DNA of 20,889 nt from an uncultured Prevotellaceae bacterium (GTDB lineage: Bacteria; Bacteroidota; Bacteroidia; Bacteroidales; Muribaculaceae). The stretch lies in the NCBI GenBank assembly GCA_937904375.1, contig CALDIG010000286.1, forward strand, positions 1 to 20,889. The letters run 5' to 3'. The position numbers and the translations under genes were made by a program. Within the stretch, counting starts at the first letter, position 1, and every line of letters starts with the position of its first letter. Shown here in pieces: positions 1 through 7,149 of this stretch. A model generated the notes under the pieces. That model was given only the letters and a program-made list of their open reading frames with translations, searched no databases and was not told where the DNA came from.

Positions 1-30
1 GTTCGTCTACTTCTATGACGTAAAGTCAAA

Positions 31-69
31 GAATAGCGTCACCATCACCGTGACGCTATTCTTGTTTTT
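31..69 (+). terminator. Rho-independent terminator of the gene left of the window
   Basis: A perfect 12-bp stem (31-42 with 50-61, loop of 7) is followed at once by a T-rich stretch (62-69). This is the form of an intrinsic terminator reading rightward. The gene it would end lies mostly outside the window. Stop codons at 16-18 and 21-23 are possible ends, but too little of it is visible to choose a frame or name it. Confidence 0.75.
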
Positions 70-93
70 ATCAGCGTCACAATCCGACAAAAG

Positions 94-114
94 TCGTGAG
101 GCACCGCCTCACGA
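94..114. repeat. Small perfect hairpin in intergenic DNA
   Basis: A 9-bp perfect stem (94-102 with 106-114) closes a three-base loop. No T-run follows on the + strand, so it does not look like a normal terminator. It resembles in size and loop the other tiny GC-rich hairpins of this window (near 767, 7107, 7134, 11981 and 12007). Confidence 0.5.
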
Positions 115-158
115 GGTAAAAAAACACAACTAATAACTGATAACTAAAAACTTTTTAC

Positions 159-166
159 TATCTTTG
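159..166 (+). promoter_or_regulatory. Bacteroidota -7 box (TATCTTTG) upstream of the DUF1599 gene
   Basis: TATCTTTG matches the Bacteroidota sigma-factor consensus TAnnTTTG exactly. It would start transcription near 173, about 16 nt before the ATG at 189. No good TTTG -33 box is seen about 20 nt upstream, where a run of degenerate heptamers (130-150) lies instead. Confidence 0.55.
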
Positions 167-188
167 CACAAACTTAATCGAAACTATT

Positions 189-731
189 ATGCCCGATACT
201 AACAAACAATATGACGAGGTAATAGCTAAATGCCGCGAGATGTTCATCTACAAGATGGGTGACTACGGTCCCAACTGGCGCATCTTGCGACCAGAGACAC
301 TCACCGACCAGATTCTTATCAAAGCAAAGCGAATCAGGACTCTGGAAATTAATGGCGTATCAAAAGTTGGTGAAGACATCTGGCCCGAGTATATGGGAAT
401 TATCAACTATGGCGTGATTGCACTTATCCAACTTGACTTGGGATATGTAGATGACGTAGATATGTCGCGAGAAAAGGCACTAGAGCTTTATGATAAATAT
501 ATTAATGCGACAAAGACTCTCATGATTGCCAAAAACGCCGACTATGGCGAGGCATGGAGACTTATGCGCATGGAAAGCTACACCGATATGATTCTCTCTA
601 AGCTGCAACGCATCAAGGTCATTGAGAACAATGGTGGCAAAACCCGAGTAAGCGAGGGAATTGACGCGAATATACAAGACATGATCAACTACTCGGTGTT
701 TGCGCTCATCAAGCACAACGAGAGTTTATAA
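189..731 (+). CDS. Tandem DUF1599 domain protein
   Basis: This 180-residue protein is two copies of one domain of about 75 residues. Copy 1 (about 8-83) and copy 2 (about 101-178) share the pattern YD..I, then [GA]DYG..WR, then a T/YTD.IL.K..RI stretch, a gap with G.[ST][KR]V, and a final INY.V.ALI. It matches the DUF1599 family, which I believe is the same as the predicted nucleotide-modification-associated Nmad1 domain; the biochemical role is not established. No signal peptide or membrane segment is seen, so it is probably cytoplasmic. A promoter-like box lies 16-30 nt upstream. The gene lies 100 bp before the DoxX/MauE gene, and DUF1599, DoxX and tpiA are commonly neighbours in Bacteroidales, so they may be co-transcribed. 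The ATG is the first in frame. Family call is good, function unknown. Confidence 0.85.
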   Translation: MPDTNKQYDEVIAKCREMFIYKMGDYGPNWRILRPETLTDQILIKAKRIRTLEINGVSKVGEDIWPEYMGIINYGVIALIQLDLGYVDDVDMSREKALELYDKYINATKTLMIAKNADYGEAWRLMRMESYTDMILSKLQRIKVIENNGGKTRVSEGIDANIQDMINYSVFALIKHNESL

Positions 732-734
732 TGA

Positions 735-831
735 AGCTAACAAGAGAACAAGCCTAGGTGTTGTTGGTGTAGTGCGCCGCACCACGGCGTAAAAAACGAT
801 AACAAATAACCAATAAACGAAAACAACAACT
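735..831. repeat. Intergenic repeat patch: half an octamer arm, small hairpin, heptamer run
   Basis: The spacer before the DoxX gene holds three repeat pieces. At 735-754 are about two and a half octamers of the AGCTAACA type seen in the family S elements, here without a right arm. Near 767-777 is a tiny hairpin (GTGCG/CGCAC). At 797-824 is a run of degenerate heptamers of the CGATAAC type, also seen at 2259-2279. No clear TAnnTTTG promoter is visible, which agrees with read-through from the DUF1599 gene. Confidence 0.5.
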
Positions 832-2133
832 ATGCTGGAACGCTTCTCACGACTTAACGAGCGCATATCAAACAATCCTGTCAACAAGGTGATTGTCTTC
901 TTGTTGAGGATTCTTGTGGGTGGAACTTTCATCTTCTCGGGATTTGTAAAGTGTGTCGATCCCATGGGAAGTGTCTATAAGTTCCACGATTATATCGCTG
1001 CTTTGGGACTACACAACCTTATTGGTTCTGAGGTTGTTCTGGCTTTTGCCATTCCAGTCCTTGAACTGGTGCTTGGAGTGATGATTCTCACCGGATGCCT
1101 GCGCTATGGCTCCCTCTTTGCGGCAATGGGTTTTATGGGAGTGTTTCTCCCTCTCACCTACTTCCTTGCAAAGACCAATGCCGTCCCCGACTGCGGATGC
1201 TTTGGCGACGCAGTAAAGCTTACCAACTGGCAGACGTTCTGGAAGAATGTTGCTCTGACAATAGCAATACTTTATCTGTTGTTCCACAACAAATCTGTGC
1301 CATCACTTTATGGTCCTGCAATACAGTGGGTTGTGATGTTGCTTACTTTCATTTTAGGATTCTCAATCGCCTATATGAGTTACAGCACCCAGCCACTCCT
1401 AGACTTTAGACCATTCAAGGTTGGCACAAAAATTGGTTCTTCACTGTCACCATTAGGAGAAGATGACTTTGTCTATATCTATGAGAAAAATGGAGTAAAA
1501 CAAGAGTTCAGTATCGACAGCATCCCCGACGAAGAGGATGGGTGGGAATTTGTTGATCGCAAAAAGCTGACTCCCGACCTGTCTCCTGCTCAAAAAGCGG
1601 AGCTGGCATCATTCAGCATCTATGATGAAGGCACCGACGTGACCGAAGAAGTGATTGACACCACCAGCAATCAACTGCTCGTGCTGATGCCCGATTTCCA
1701 GCGTGTGAACAAGACATACGCATTTGTGTTGAATGACCTTGCCAAGGCCTGCAACGAGAGGGATGCGCAGCTTTGTGTCATCACTCCCGCCCTTCACCAA
1801 GAGGTTGAGCAATGGAGAGACCTAACTGCTGCCGAATATCTCATCTATGGCGGTGATGACTCCGAAATAAAAATGCTCGCTCGTGGCAATCCAGCAGTTG
1901 TATATGTTGAGCAAGGAAGAATTGCGTGGAAACGCACTCTCAGTTCATTAAAGATTGATAAATTGCTCAAAGATAATGTACCACTTGCACATCTTAGCGA
2001 TGACTTCTCACCACTAAAGACGCTTTGGGCGCTTCTGTCACCCTATTTCTTGATAATGATAGCCCTGCTGTTCCTCAACCGCATTTATCCGGTAGTGAGT
2101 TTCATTGTAAAGAAGATAAGAGGAGAGAGATGA
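832..2133 (+). CDS. DoxX/MauE-type membrane protein with a thioredoxin-like periplasmic part
   Basis: This 433-residue protein starts with a four-to-five-helix membrane domain (helices near 19-40, 65-87, 92-112, 137-152 and 164-184). It carries the motif CGCFG at 121-125, typical of the DoxX/MauE redox family. Residues about 190-395 are soluble and predicted to be outside the cytoplasm. Within them, 280-375 reads like a thioredoxin fold: strand LLVLMP at 282-287, a helix, CVIT at 315-318, and an NPAVVYV segment at 353-359 placed like the cis-proline loop. The usual CxxC is missing. A final membrane helix lies at about 403-425, with a basic tail. MauE-like proteins take part in disulfide transfer, so a role in periplasmic redox is likely but inferred. 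Its place between DUF1599 and tpiA is typical for Bacteroidales and does not explain its job. Confidence 0.8.
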   Translation: MLERFSRLNERISNNPVNKVIVFLLRILVGGTFIFSGFVKCVDPMGSVYKFHDYIAALGLHNLIGSEVVLAFAIPVLELVLGVMILTGCLRYGSLFAAMGFMGVFLPLTYFLAKTNAVPDCGCFGDAVKLTNWQTFWKNVALTIAILYLLFHNKSVPSLYGPAIQWVVMLLTFILGFSIAYMSYSTQPLLDFRPFKVGTKIGSSLSPLGEDDFVYIYEKNGVKQEFSIDSIPDEEDGWEFVDRKKLTPDLSPAQKAELASFSIYDEGTDVTEEVIDTTSNQLLVLMPDFQRVNKTYAFVLNDLAKACNERDAQLCVITPALHQEVEQWRDLTAAEYLIYGGDDSEIKMLARGNPAVVYVEQGRIAWKRTLSSLKIDKLLKDNVPLAHLSDDFSPLKTLWALLSPYFLIMIALLFLNRIYPVVSFIVKKIRGER

Positions 2134-2148
2134 GAGTGGAGAGATATC

Positions 2149-2252
2149 AGCTAACAAGCTGACAAGAAACAAGCTGACAAGACAATAGTTGTTTCTGGCA
2201 GTTTTGAATCAACACTTGCCTCGTTCGCTCGTCAGCTTGTTCGCTCGTCAGC
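2149..2252. repeat. Family S inverted-octamer element, copy 1
   Basis: The left arm (2149-2180) is made of AGCTAACA/AGCTGACA-type octamers. The right arm (about 2221-2252) is made of the reverse-complement type (CTCGTCAG), so the arms can pair. The inner segment CAATAGTTGTTTCTGGCAG (2182-2200) matches the same place in copy 3 with few changes. No clear flanking target duplication was found here. It lies between the DoxX gene and tpiA, followed by a run of CGATAAA heptamers (2259-2279). Confidence 0.65.
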
Positions 2253-2296
2253 AAAAAACGATAAACGATAAATAATAATCATCTAACTTTTAAAAA

Positions 2297-3055
2297 ATGA
2301 GAAAAAACATTGTAGCGTGTAACTGGAAGATGAACACCACAGTTCCCGAAGGCGTAGAGCTTGCTAAAGCAGTTAACGAGGCTGTGGCTAATGCCAGCGA
2401 CCTCAAGTGTGACGTTATCATTGGCGTGCCTTTCACTCATCTTACAGCGGTAGCACAGGTTATTGACATCAACAAGGTGGGACTGGCTGCCGAGAATTGC
2501 GCCGACCATAACAGTGGAGCCTATACCGGCGAAGTGTCGGCTCCCATGGTGGCTTCTACCGGAGCAAACTATGTAATCCTAGGTCACAGCGAGCGTCGTG
2601 GATATTACAACGAGAGCAACGAGATGCTGAAGACAAAGGTTGACCTCGCTCTTGAGGCTGGGTTGAAAGTAATCTTCTGCTGCGGCGAGAGTCTTGAAGA
2701 GAGAGAGGCTGGCAAGGTAGAGGACGTTATCAAAGCCGAAATCAGCGAATCGCTGTTCCATCTCACTCCCGAGCAGTGGGCAAACATCGTGATTGCTTAC
2801 GAGCCTATCTGGGCTATTGGCACCGGCAAAACCGCCACCAGCGACCAGGCAGAGGAGGTACACGCGTTCATCCGCGGTCTCGTTGCCGAGAAATATGGCA
2901 AGCAGTTGGCCGATGACACTACTATCCTCTATGGCGGCAGCTGCAAGCCTAGCAATGCTCCTGAGCTTTTCGCTAAGCCCGATATTGATGGTGGCCTGAT
3001 TGGTGGCGCATCGCTGAAAGCTGCCGACTTCATGGGCATTGTAACTGCGTTTTAA
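2297..3055 (+). CDS. tpiA: Triosephosphate isomerase
   Basis: Converts dihydroxyacetone phosphate and glyceraldehyde 3-phosphate in glycolysis and gluconeogenesis; cytoplasmic, normally a dimer. At 252 residues it has the usual length, with one TIM barrel throughout. All catalytic parts are present: N9 and K11 in NWKM, electrophilic H97 in GHSERR, base E169 in AYEPIWAIGTG, the flexible lid GTGKTA (175-180), and phosphate-binding YGGS (212-215) and GGLIGGASL (232-240). The ATG at 2297 comes just after an A-rich stretch and gives the standard N-terminus. A weak -7-like box (TAACTTTT, 2284-2291) lies too close to the start to trust. It follows the DoxX gene after a repeat-filled spacer of 163 bp. 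Confidence 0.98.
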   Translation: MRKNIVACNWKMNTTVPEGVELAKAVNEAVANASDLKCDVIIGVPFTHLTAVAQVIDINKVGLAAENCADHNSGAYTGEVSAPMVASTGANYVILGHSERRGYYNESNEMLKTKVDLALEAGLKVIFCCGESLEEREAGKVEDVIKAEISESLFHLTPEQWANIVIAYEPIWAIGTGKTATSDQAEEVHAFIRGLVAEKYGKQLADDTTILYGGSCKPSNAPELFAKPDIDGGLIGGASLKAADFMGIVTAF

Positions 3056-3057
3056 CG

Positions 3058-3253
3058 AGCTAACGAGTAAACAAGCAACTAGCTAACAAGGCAATGGAAT
3101 AAAGTGGAGAGTGGAGAGGGCTCCGTACCCCTCTGTACTCTGTACTCGGAATAAAGTGGAGAGTGGAGAGTGGAGAGTGGAGAGCACTCCGTACCCCTCT
3201 GTACTCTGAACTGATAAGTCTCGTCAGCTTGTTAGCTTGTCAGCTCGTCAGCT
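3058..3253. repeat. Family S inverted-octamer element, copy 2, with internal duplication
   Basis: The left arm (3058-3090) and right arm (about 3218-3253) are degenerate octamers in opposite orientation, starting AGCTAAC and ending CGTCAGCT. The family core GGCAATGG (3090-3097) is present. The middle is replaced by a direct tandem duplication: 3096-3143 and 3148-3208 both start GGAATAAAGTGGAG and both contain CTCCGTACCCCTCTGTACTC. The second copy has two extra AGTGGAG heptamers. The element fills the tpiA-mutS2 spacer. Confidence 0.65.
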
Positions 3254-3265
3254 AAGAACTTAACT

Positions 3266-5743
3266 ATGATTTACCCGAGCAACTTTGAGTCTAAAATAGG
3301 CTTTACGACTATTCGTAAAGAGATTACCGCCAGGTGCATCAGCACTTTGGGGCAGGATTGCTGTGAGAAAATGCGATTCTCCACCAACTTGCAGGAAGTG
3401 ACGCTGTGGCTCAACCAGACCAACGAGTTTCTCGGAATTTTGCAGTCGAAGCGGGAGTTTCCGCTCAACTTCTTCTTCGACATGCGCGCTGCTCTCAAGG
3501 CCATCGCGGTGCCGGGAAGCCATCTTAGCGAGGAGAGCCTTTTCAACTTGCAGAGGTCACTATCTACTGTGGGAGAGATAGGTAGATTCTTCGAGCGCGC
3601 AAGCAACGAAGGTTCGCACCTCTACCCCAACCTGGCACGCCTTGCAAAGACCATGCAGGCGTTCCCCGACATTGTGGCTGAGATAAGCCGTATTCTCGAC
3701 AAGAACGGCAACATCAAGGACAATGCATCGCCGCTCCTGCAAGAGTTGAGGCGAGCCATCACTAACGCCACCGCGAGCATCAACGGACTGCTCCGCAAGG
3801 TCATTAACGCAGGCCGTGAAGCTGGATATCTTGACAAAGACACTACTCCAAGCATGCGCGACGGGCGTCTCGTAATCCCCGTCGCGCCAATGCACAAGCG
3901 CAAGCTGCGAGGCATCGTGCATGACGAGAGCGCCACAGGGCGCACCATCTTTATCGAGCCCGAAGAGGTGGTGGAGACCAACAATCGCATCCGTGAGGCA
4001 GAAGCCGAGGTGAAGCGAGAGATCATCCGCATCCTCACCGAGGTCACCGACACCATTAGACCACACGCCGAGGAACTGATTGCCACCTACCGTATGCTCG
4101 GGCTTATCGACTTCATCCGTGCAAAGGCGGCATTTGCGCAAGATGTTGACGCTCAGCTGCCACACATCGAAAAAAATCCTCACATCGAGCTATATCACGC
4201 TGTACATCCCGCTTTGCTGCTGTCGCTGCGTGAGCAAGGCAAGGAGGTTGTGCCGCTCAACATCGAGCTTAACAGCCAGCAACGCATCCTGCTCATCTCG
4301 GGACCTAACGCCGGAGGCAAGTCGGTGTGCCTCAAGACCGTGGGCGTGGTGCAATACATGATGCAATGCGGCGTGCTGCCCACCGTGTATTACAACTCTC
4401 ACATGGGCATGTTCAGCAGCATCTTCATCGACATTGGCGACGAGCAGAGCATCGAGGACGACTTGAGCACCTATAGCAGTCATCTCCAGAACATGAAGAC
4501 GTTCCTCAACCGTGGCGACCAGCGCTCACTGGTGCTTATCGACGAGTTTGGCAGCGGCACCGAGCCACAGATTGGCGGGGCAATAGCGCAAGCCATTCTC
4601 GACCAGCTCAACAAAAGCCGCATCATTGGAGTAATAACCACCCACTACCAGAACCTCAAACAGTTTGCCGACAAAGCGCCCGGCATCGTCAACGGCGCCA
4701 TGCTCTACGACCGCCAGCACATGAAGCCGCTGTTCCAGCTCTCGATAGGCTACCCTGGCAGCTCTTTTGCCATCGAGATTGCCCGCATGACGGGAATCCC
4801 ACGCGAAGTCATCGACAAGGCGAGCGAGATAGTGGGCAGCGACTATATCAACATGGACAAATACCTGCTCGACATAGTGCGCGACCGCAAATATTGGGAG
4901 AACAAGCGCTACGACATCCACCAAAAGGAGAAAAAGCTCAACGCTATCGCCGAGCAGTATAACGAGCGGCTCGAGAAGCTTAATAACGAATATAAAGCCA
5001 TCTTGAAAGAGGCACGCAACGAGGCTCTCGACATCATCGCCAAGAGCAACTCGCAAGTGGAGCAAACCATCAGGGACATTAAGACAGCGCAAGCCGAAAA
5101 AGAGAAGACACGGTTATTGCGCCAGCAACTCGAAGAATTCAAGCGTCGCCTTACCGAGGAAGATATGCAAGAAACCGACCTCAAGGAAATTAAGCCATTG
5201 CCAGCAGTGGGTACACCTCCTCTACCTAAGAAAGACAAAACCAAAAAGAAACACATCACCAAGAAAGACGACAAAGACCGACCGCTGCTACCTGGCGACA
5301 ACGTGCTGCTCAAGGGCGGCGCTTCCACAGTAGGCACTATCATCAGCATCGACGAGAAATATGCCGTAGTGGCGTTCGGCAGCCTCAAGACACGTGTTGA
5401 GACCGCACGGCTTGAGAGGACATTGCGCAAAAACGAGGTGCGAGAGAAACCGTCAATCACAAAATCTACCGCCGACGACATCAGGGCGCGACAGCTCAAC
5501 TTCAAGAGCGAGATCGACGTGCGAGGCATGCGTGCCGACGAGGCGATACAGGCCGTCACCTACTTCCTCGACGATGCCATCCAGTTCTCCTACAAGACGC
5601 TGCGCATCCTCCACGGCACAGGCACCGGAGCACTGAAAGTCGCCATCCGCCAATACCTCAACACCGTCCCCGACGTAAAAAACTACCACGACGAGCACGT
5701 GCAACTAGGCGGCGCCGGCATAACTGTTGTCAACCTGGAATAA
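3266..5743 (+). CDS. mutS2: MutS2 ATPase/endonuclease (Smr domain)
   Basis: This 825-residue protein has the full MutS2 layout. An N-terminal core/clamp region (1 to about 330) is followed by the MutS-type ATPase with Walker A GPNAGGKS at 346-353 and Walker B DEFGSGTEP starting at D426. A long charged coiled coil (about 510-640) follows, then a basic linker rich in lysine, a KOW-like segment near 665-710, and a C-terminal Smr nuclease domain (about 746-825) with DVRG (751-754) and HGTGTG (783-788). The mismatch-recognition domain of MutS1 is absent. Family members act on branched DNA and suppress recombination, and in some bacteria rescue collided ribosomes; which applies here is not visible. 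corA starts 22 bp after the stop, so the two are probably co-transcribed. Confidence 0.96.
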   Translation: MIYPSNFESKIGFTTIRKEITARCISTLGQDCCEKMRFSTNLQEVTLWLNQTNEFLGILQSKREFPLNFFFDMRAALKAIAVPGSHLSEESLFNLQRSLSTVGEIGRFFERASNEGSHLYPNLARLAKTMQAFPDIVAEISRILDKNGNIKDNASPLLQELRRAITNATASINGLLRKVINAGREAGYLDKDTTPSMRDGRLVIPVAPMHKRKLRGIVHDESATGRTIFIEPEEVVETNNRIREAEAEVKREIIRILTEVTDTIRPHAEELIATYRMLGLIDFIRAKAAFAQDVDAQLPHIEKNPHIELYHAVHPALLLSLREQGKEVVPLNIELNSQQRILLISGPNAGGKSVCLKTVGVVQYMMQCGVLPTVYYNSHMGMFSSIFIDIGDEQSIEDDLSTYSSHLQNMKTFLNRGDQRSLVLIDEFGSGTEPQIGGAIAQAILDQLNKSRIIGVITTHYQNLKQFADKAPGIVNGAMLYDRQHMKPLFQLSIGYPGSSFAIEIARMTGIPREVIDKASEIVGSDYINMDKYLLDIVRDRKYWENKRYDIHQKEKKLNAIAEQYNERLEKLNNEYKAILKEARNEALDIIAKSNSQVEQTIRDIKTAQAEKEKTRLLRQQLEEFKRRLTEEDMQETDLKEIKPLPAVGTPPLPKKDKTKKKHITKKDDKDRPLLPGDNVLLKGGASTVGTIISIDEKYAVVAFGSLKTRVETARLERTLRKNEVREKPSITKSTADDIRARQLNFKSEIDVRGMRADEAIQAVTYFLDDAIQFSYKTLRILHGTGTGALKVAIRQYLNTVPDVKNYHDEHVQLGGAGITVVNLE

Positions 5744-5765
5744 ACTAATAAAGATATTTAGAATA

Positions 5766-6698
5766 ATGATTACCTATTGGAAATGCCGCAACGGTTTCAG
5801 CGAGATAAACCAGTGGAAATCGGGATGCTGGGTGAGAGCGACATCGCCCACAGCCGAGGAGCTCGGCATCCTGAGCGAGCGATTTGCCCTGCCTCTTGAC
5901 TTTATCCATGATGCCGAAGACGTGGAAGAGCGCCCTCGCGTTGATCATGAGGACAACTGGCTGATGGTGTTTGTGAGAGTGCCGTGCAAGAGCATCGACG
6001 AAGATGGCGACACTGTGTTCTCCACGGCCCCTCTCGCCATCCTGATGCGCGACGATGTGTTTGTCACAGTGAGCTACTACGACAACGAGGTGCTCGACGA
6101 CTTTATCAAGTGGAGCCAGCGCAAGCGGTTTCAGTCGTGCAAGGGATATGACCTGCTATTGTCGCTGATGCTCTCTACCTCGGTGTGGTACCTTAAGTAT
6201 CTCAAGCAGATGAACTCGATGATGACTGCCGCCGAGGAGCGGCTGGAGAAAAAAATGGACAACGACGAGCTGATGCGCATGATGGGACTAGGCAAATTCT
6301 TAATCTACTTCATCACCTCGCTCAAGGGAAACTCCACCATGCTCGCCCGAGTGAAGATGCGCATTCGCTCATTGCCTTATGACGAAGATTTGCTTGAAGA
6401 TGTTGAGATTGAGACACAGCAGGCCTTAGACACTGCTAGCATCTACAGCAACATCCTCAAGCGCCAGCAGGAAACCTATTCATCGGTAATTGGCAACAAC
6501 CTCAACCGCATCATGAAAACACTCACTGTGGTAACCATCTTACTGATGATACCCACTGTGATAGCCGGTTACTATGGCATGAATGTCCCCAACGGGCTGG
6601 AGTCGCACTGGCTAGGTTTTCCTCTGGCAATCGCCATCTCGGTAATTCTAATGGCTTGCGTATATTTCTTCATTCGCCACAGCAAGCTTTTCAAGTGA
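5766..6698 (+). CDS. corA: CorA family Mg2+ transporter
   Basis: Inner-membrane divalent cation channel, 310 residues from the chosen start. It has a large N-terminal cytoplasmic domain rich in acidic residues and long helices, then two membrane helices near the C-terminus (about 251-270 and 284-303). The signature GMN follows helix 1 at 271-273, within YYGMN, and the protein ends in a short basic tail (RHSKLFK). Family members form pentamers and move Mg2+, sometimes Co2+ or Ni2+; the substrate cannot be told from sequence. A longer frame opens at a TTG at 5727 inside mutS2. I chose the ATG at 5766 because it leaves a 22-bp gap and gives the usual MITY-type start. The strong hairpin at 6744-6778 follows. 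Confidence 0.93.
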   Translation: MITYWKCRNGFSEINQWKSGCWVRATSPTAEELGILSERFALPLDFIHDAEDVEERPRVDHEDNWLMVFVRVPCKSIDEDGDTVFSTAPLAILMRDDVFVTVSYYDNEVLDDFIKWSQRKRFQSCKGYDLLLSLMLSTSVWYLKYLKQMNSMMTAAEERLEKKMDNDELMRMMGLGKFLIYFITSLKGNSTMLARVKMRIRSLPYDEDLLEDVEIETQQALDTASIYSNILKRQQETYSSVIGNNLNRIMKTLTVVTILLMIPTVIAGYYGMNVPNGLESHWLGFPLAIAISVILMACVYFFIRHSKLFK

Positions 6699-6740
6699 CT
6701 TCAACTATATCGTGAGAAGTTCACACCCCCCACACTCTGC

Positions 6741-6868
6741 AAAAAAATGCTAAAGGCGGTTTGATCCTTTAGCATTTTGAGCGTTATGTCACGTTTCCCA
6801 ACGATCAACGCCCCATTGATGAAAAAAATAGTGATTACTTTTATTGATTTGCCTTATGTGTTATTATT
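6741..6868 (-). ncRNA. Candidate small RNA, leftward, between corA and lptD
   Basis: A leftward -7 box TATTTTTG (complement of 6875-6882) is preceded by CTTG (6903-6906) at exactly 20 nt spacing. Transcription would start near 6868 and run to the strong leftward terminator (6744-6778, T-run at 6741-6747), giving about 125 nt. Inside, short complementary pairs such as ATCAA/TTGAT and GCGTT/AACGC could fold. I found no convincing reading frame. I do not recognise it as a known family. It is an inference from promoter plus terminator only. Confidence 0.4.
6744..6778. terminator. Bidirectional intrinsic terminator between convergent units
   Basis: A perfect 13-bp stem (6744-6756 with 6766-6778) closes a 9-base loop. 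Read leftward it is followed by a run of seven T (the A-run at 6741-6747), the better terminator. Read rightward it ends in TTTT then GAGCG, which is weaker but could still end corA. It separates the rightward block from the leftward block. Confidence 0.85.
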
Positions 6869-6874
6869 ACATTG

Positions 6875-6906
6875 CAAAAATATATCAAAAAAATCAATCT
6901 TGCAAG
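6875..6906 (-). promoter_or_regulatory. Leftward Bacteroidota-type promoter in the corA-lptD spacer
   Basis: On the minus strand, CTTG (6903-6906) is followed after 20 nt by TATTTTTG (6875-6882), which fits TTTG-N20-TAnnTTTG with one mismatch in the upstream box. No gene reads leftward from it before the terminator at 6744-6778. Confidence 0.45.
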
Positions 6907-6959
6907 TGCGTTTCAATCAATCCCAATTAAAAAAGCATTAATCTCCAAAAACCTTCAAT

Positions 6960-7144
6960 AAGGAAGAATGCGCGTTGCACAGTTAGCCGCTCGCTATCTC
7001 GCTGGTTGTGTCGCTCGCTTTGCTCGCTGGTTATGCCGCGCTTCGCGCTAGTTTTCAGTTCTCAGTTCTCAGTTCTCAGTTTCACTAATCACTAATCGGT
7101 GCGAAGCACCAACTAATCACTAATCTCTAATCTGCGCAAAGCGC
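6960..7144. repeat. Intergenic repeat patch: GC-rich repeats, heptamer run and hairpins
   Basis: This spacer after lptD holds no gene. 6985-7040 contains CTCGCTGGTT twice in a GC-rich stretch. A small hairpin (GCGCTTCGCGC, near 7038-7048) follows. 7052-7079 is four heptamers of the TTCTCAG type. 7080-7132 is a run of AATCACT/AATCTCT heptamers broken by the hairpin GGTGCGAAGCACC near 7098-7110. A last hairpin GCGCAAAGCGC is at 7134-7144, just after the lptD stop. The part before it, 6779-6960, is AT-rich and holds the promoter-like site at 6875-6906. Confidence 0.6.
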
Positions 7145-7149
7145 TAAAA

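Noticed and set aside
2..133. Open frame through the left edge of the window
   Set aside because: It runs straight through a strong terminator hairpin and its translation looks unlike a protein; it is more likely chance in a non-coding stretch.
3560..4183. Open frames of about 150-207 codons opposite mutS2
   Set aside because: They are shadows of the mutS2 coding sequence, with no family match and with several overlapping alternatives.
5727..5765. Longer CorA start overlapping mutS2
   Set aside because: It depends on a TTG codon inside mutS2; the ATG at 5766 gives the usual CorA N-terminus and a normal gap.
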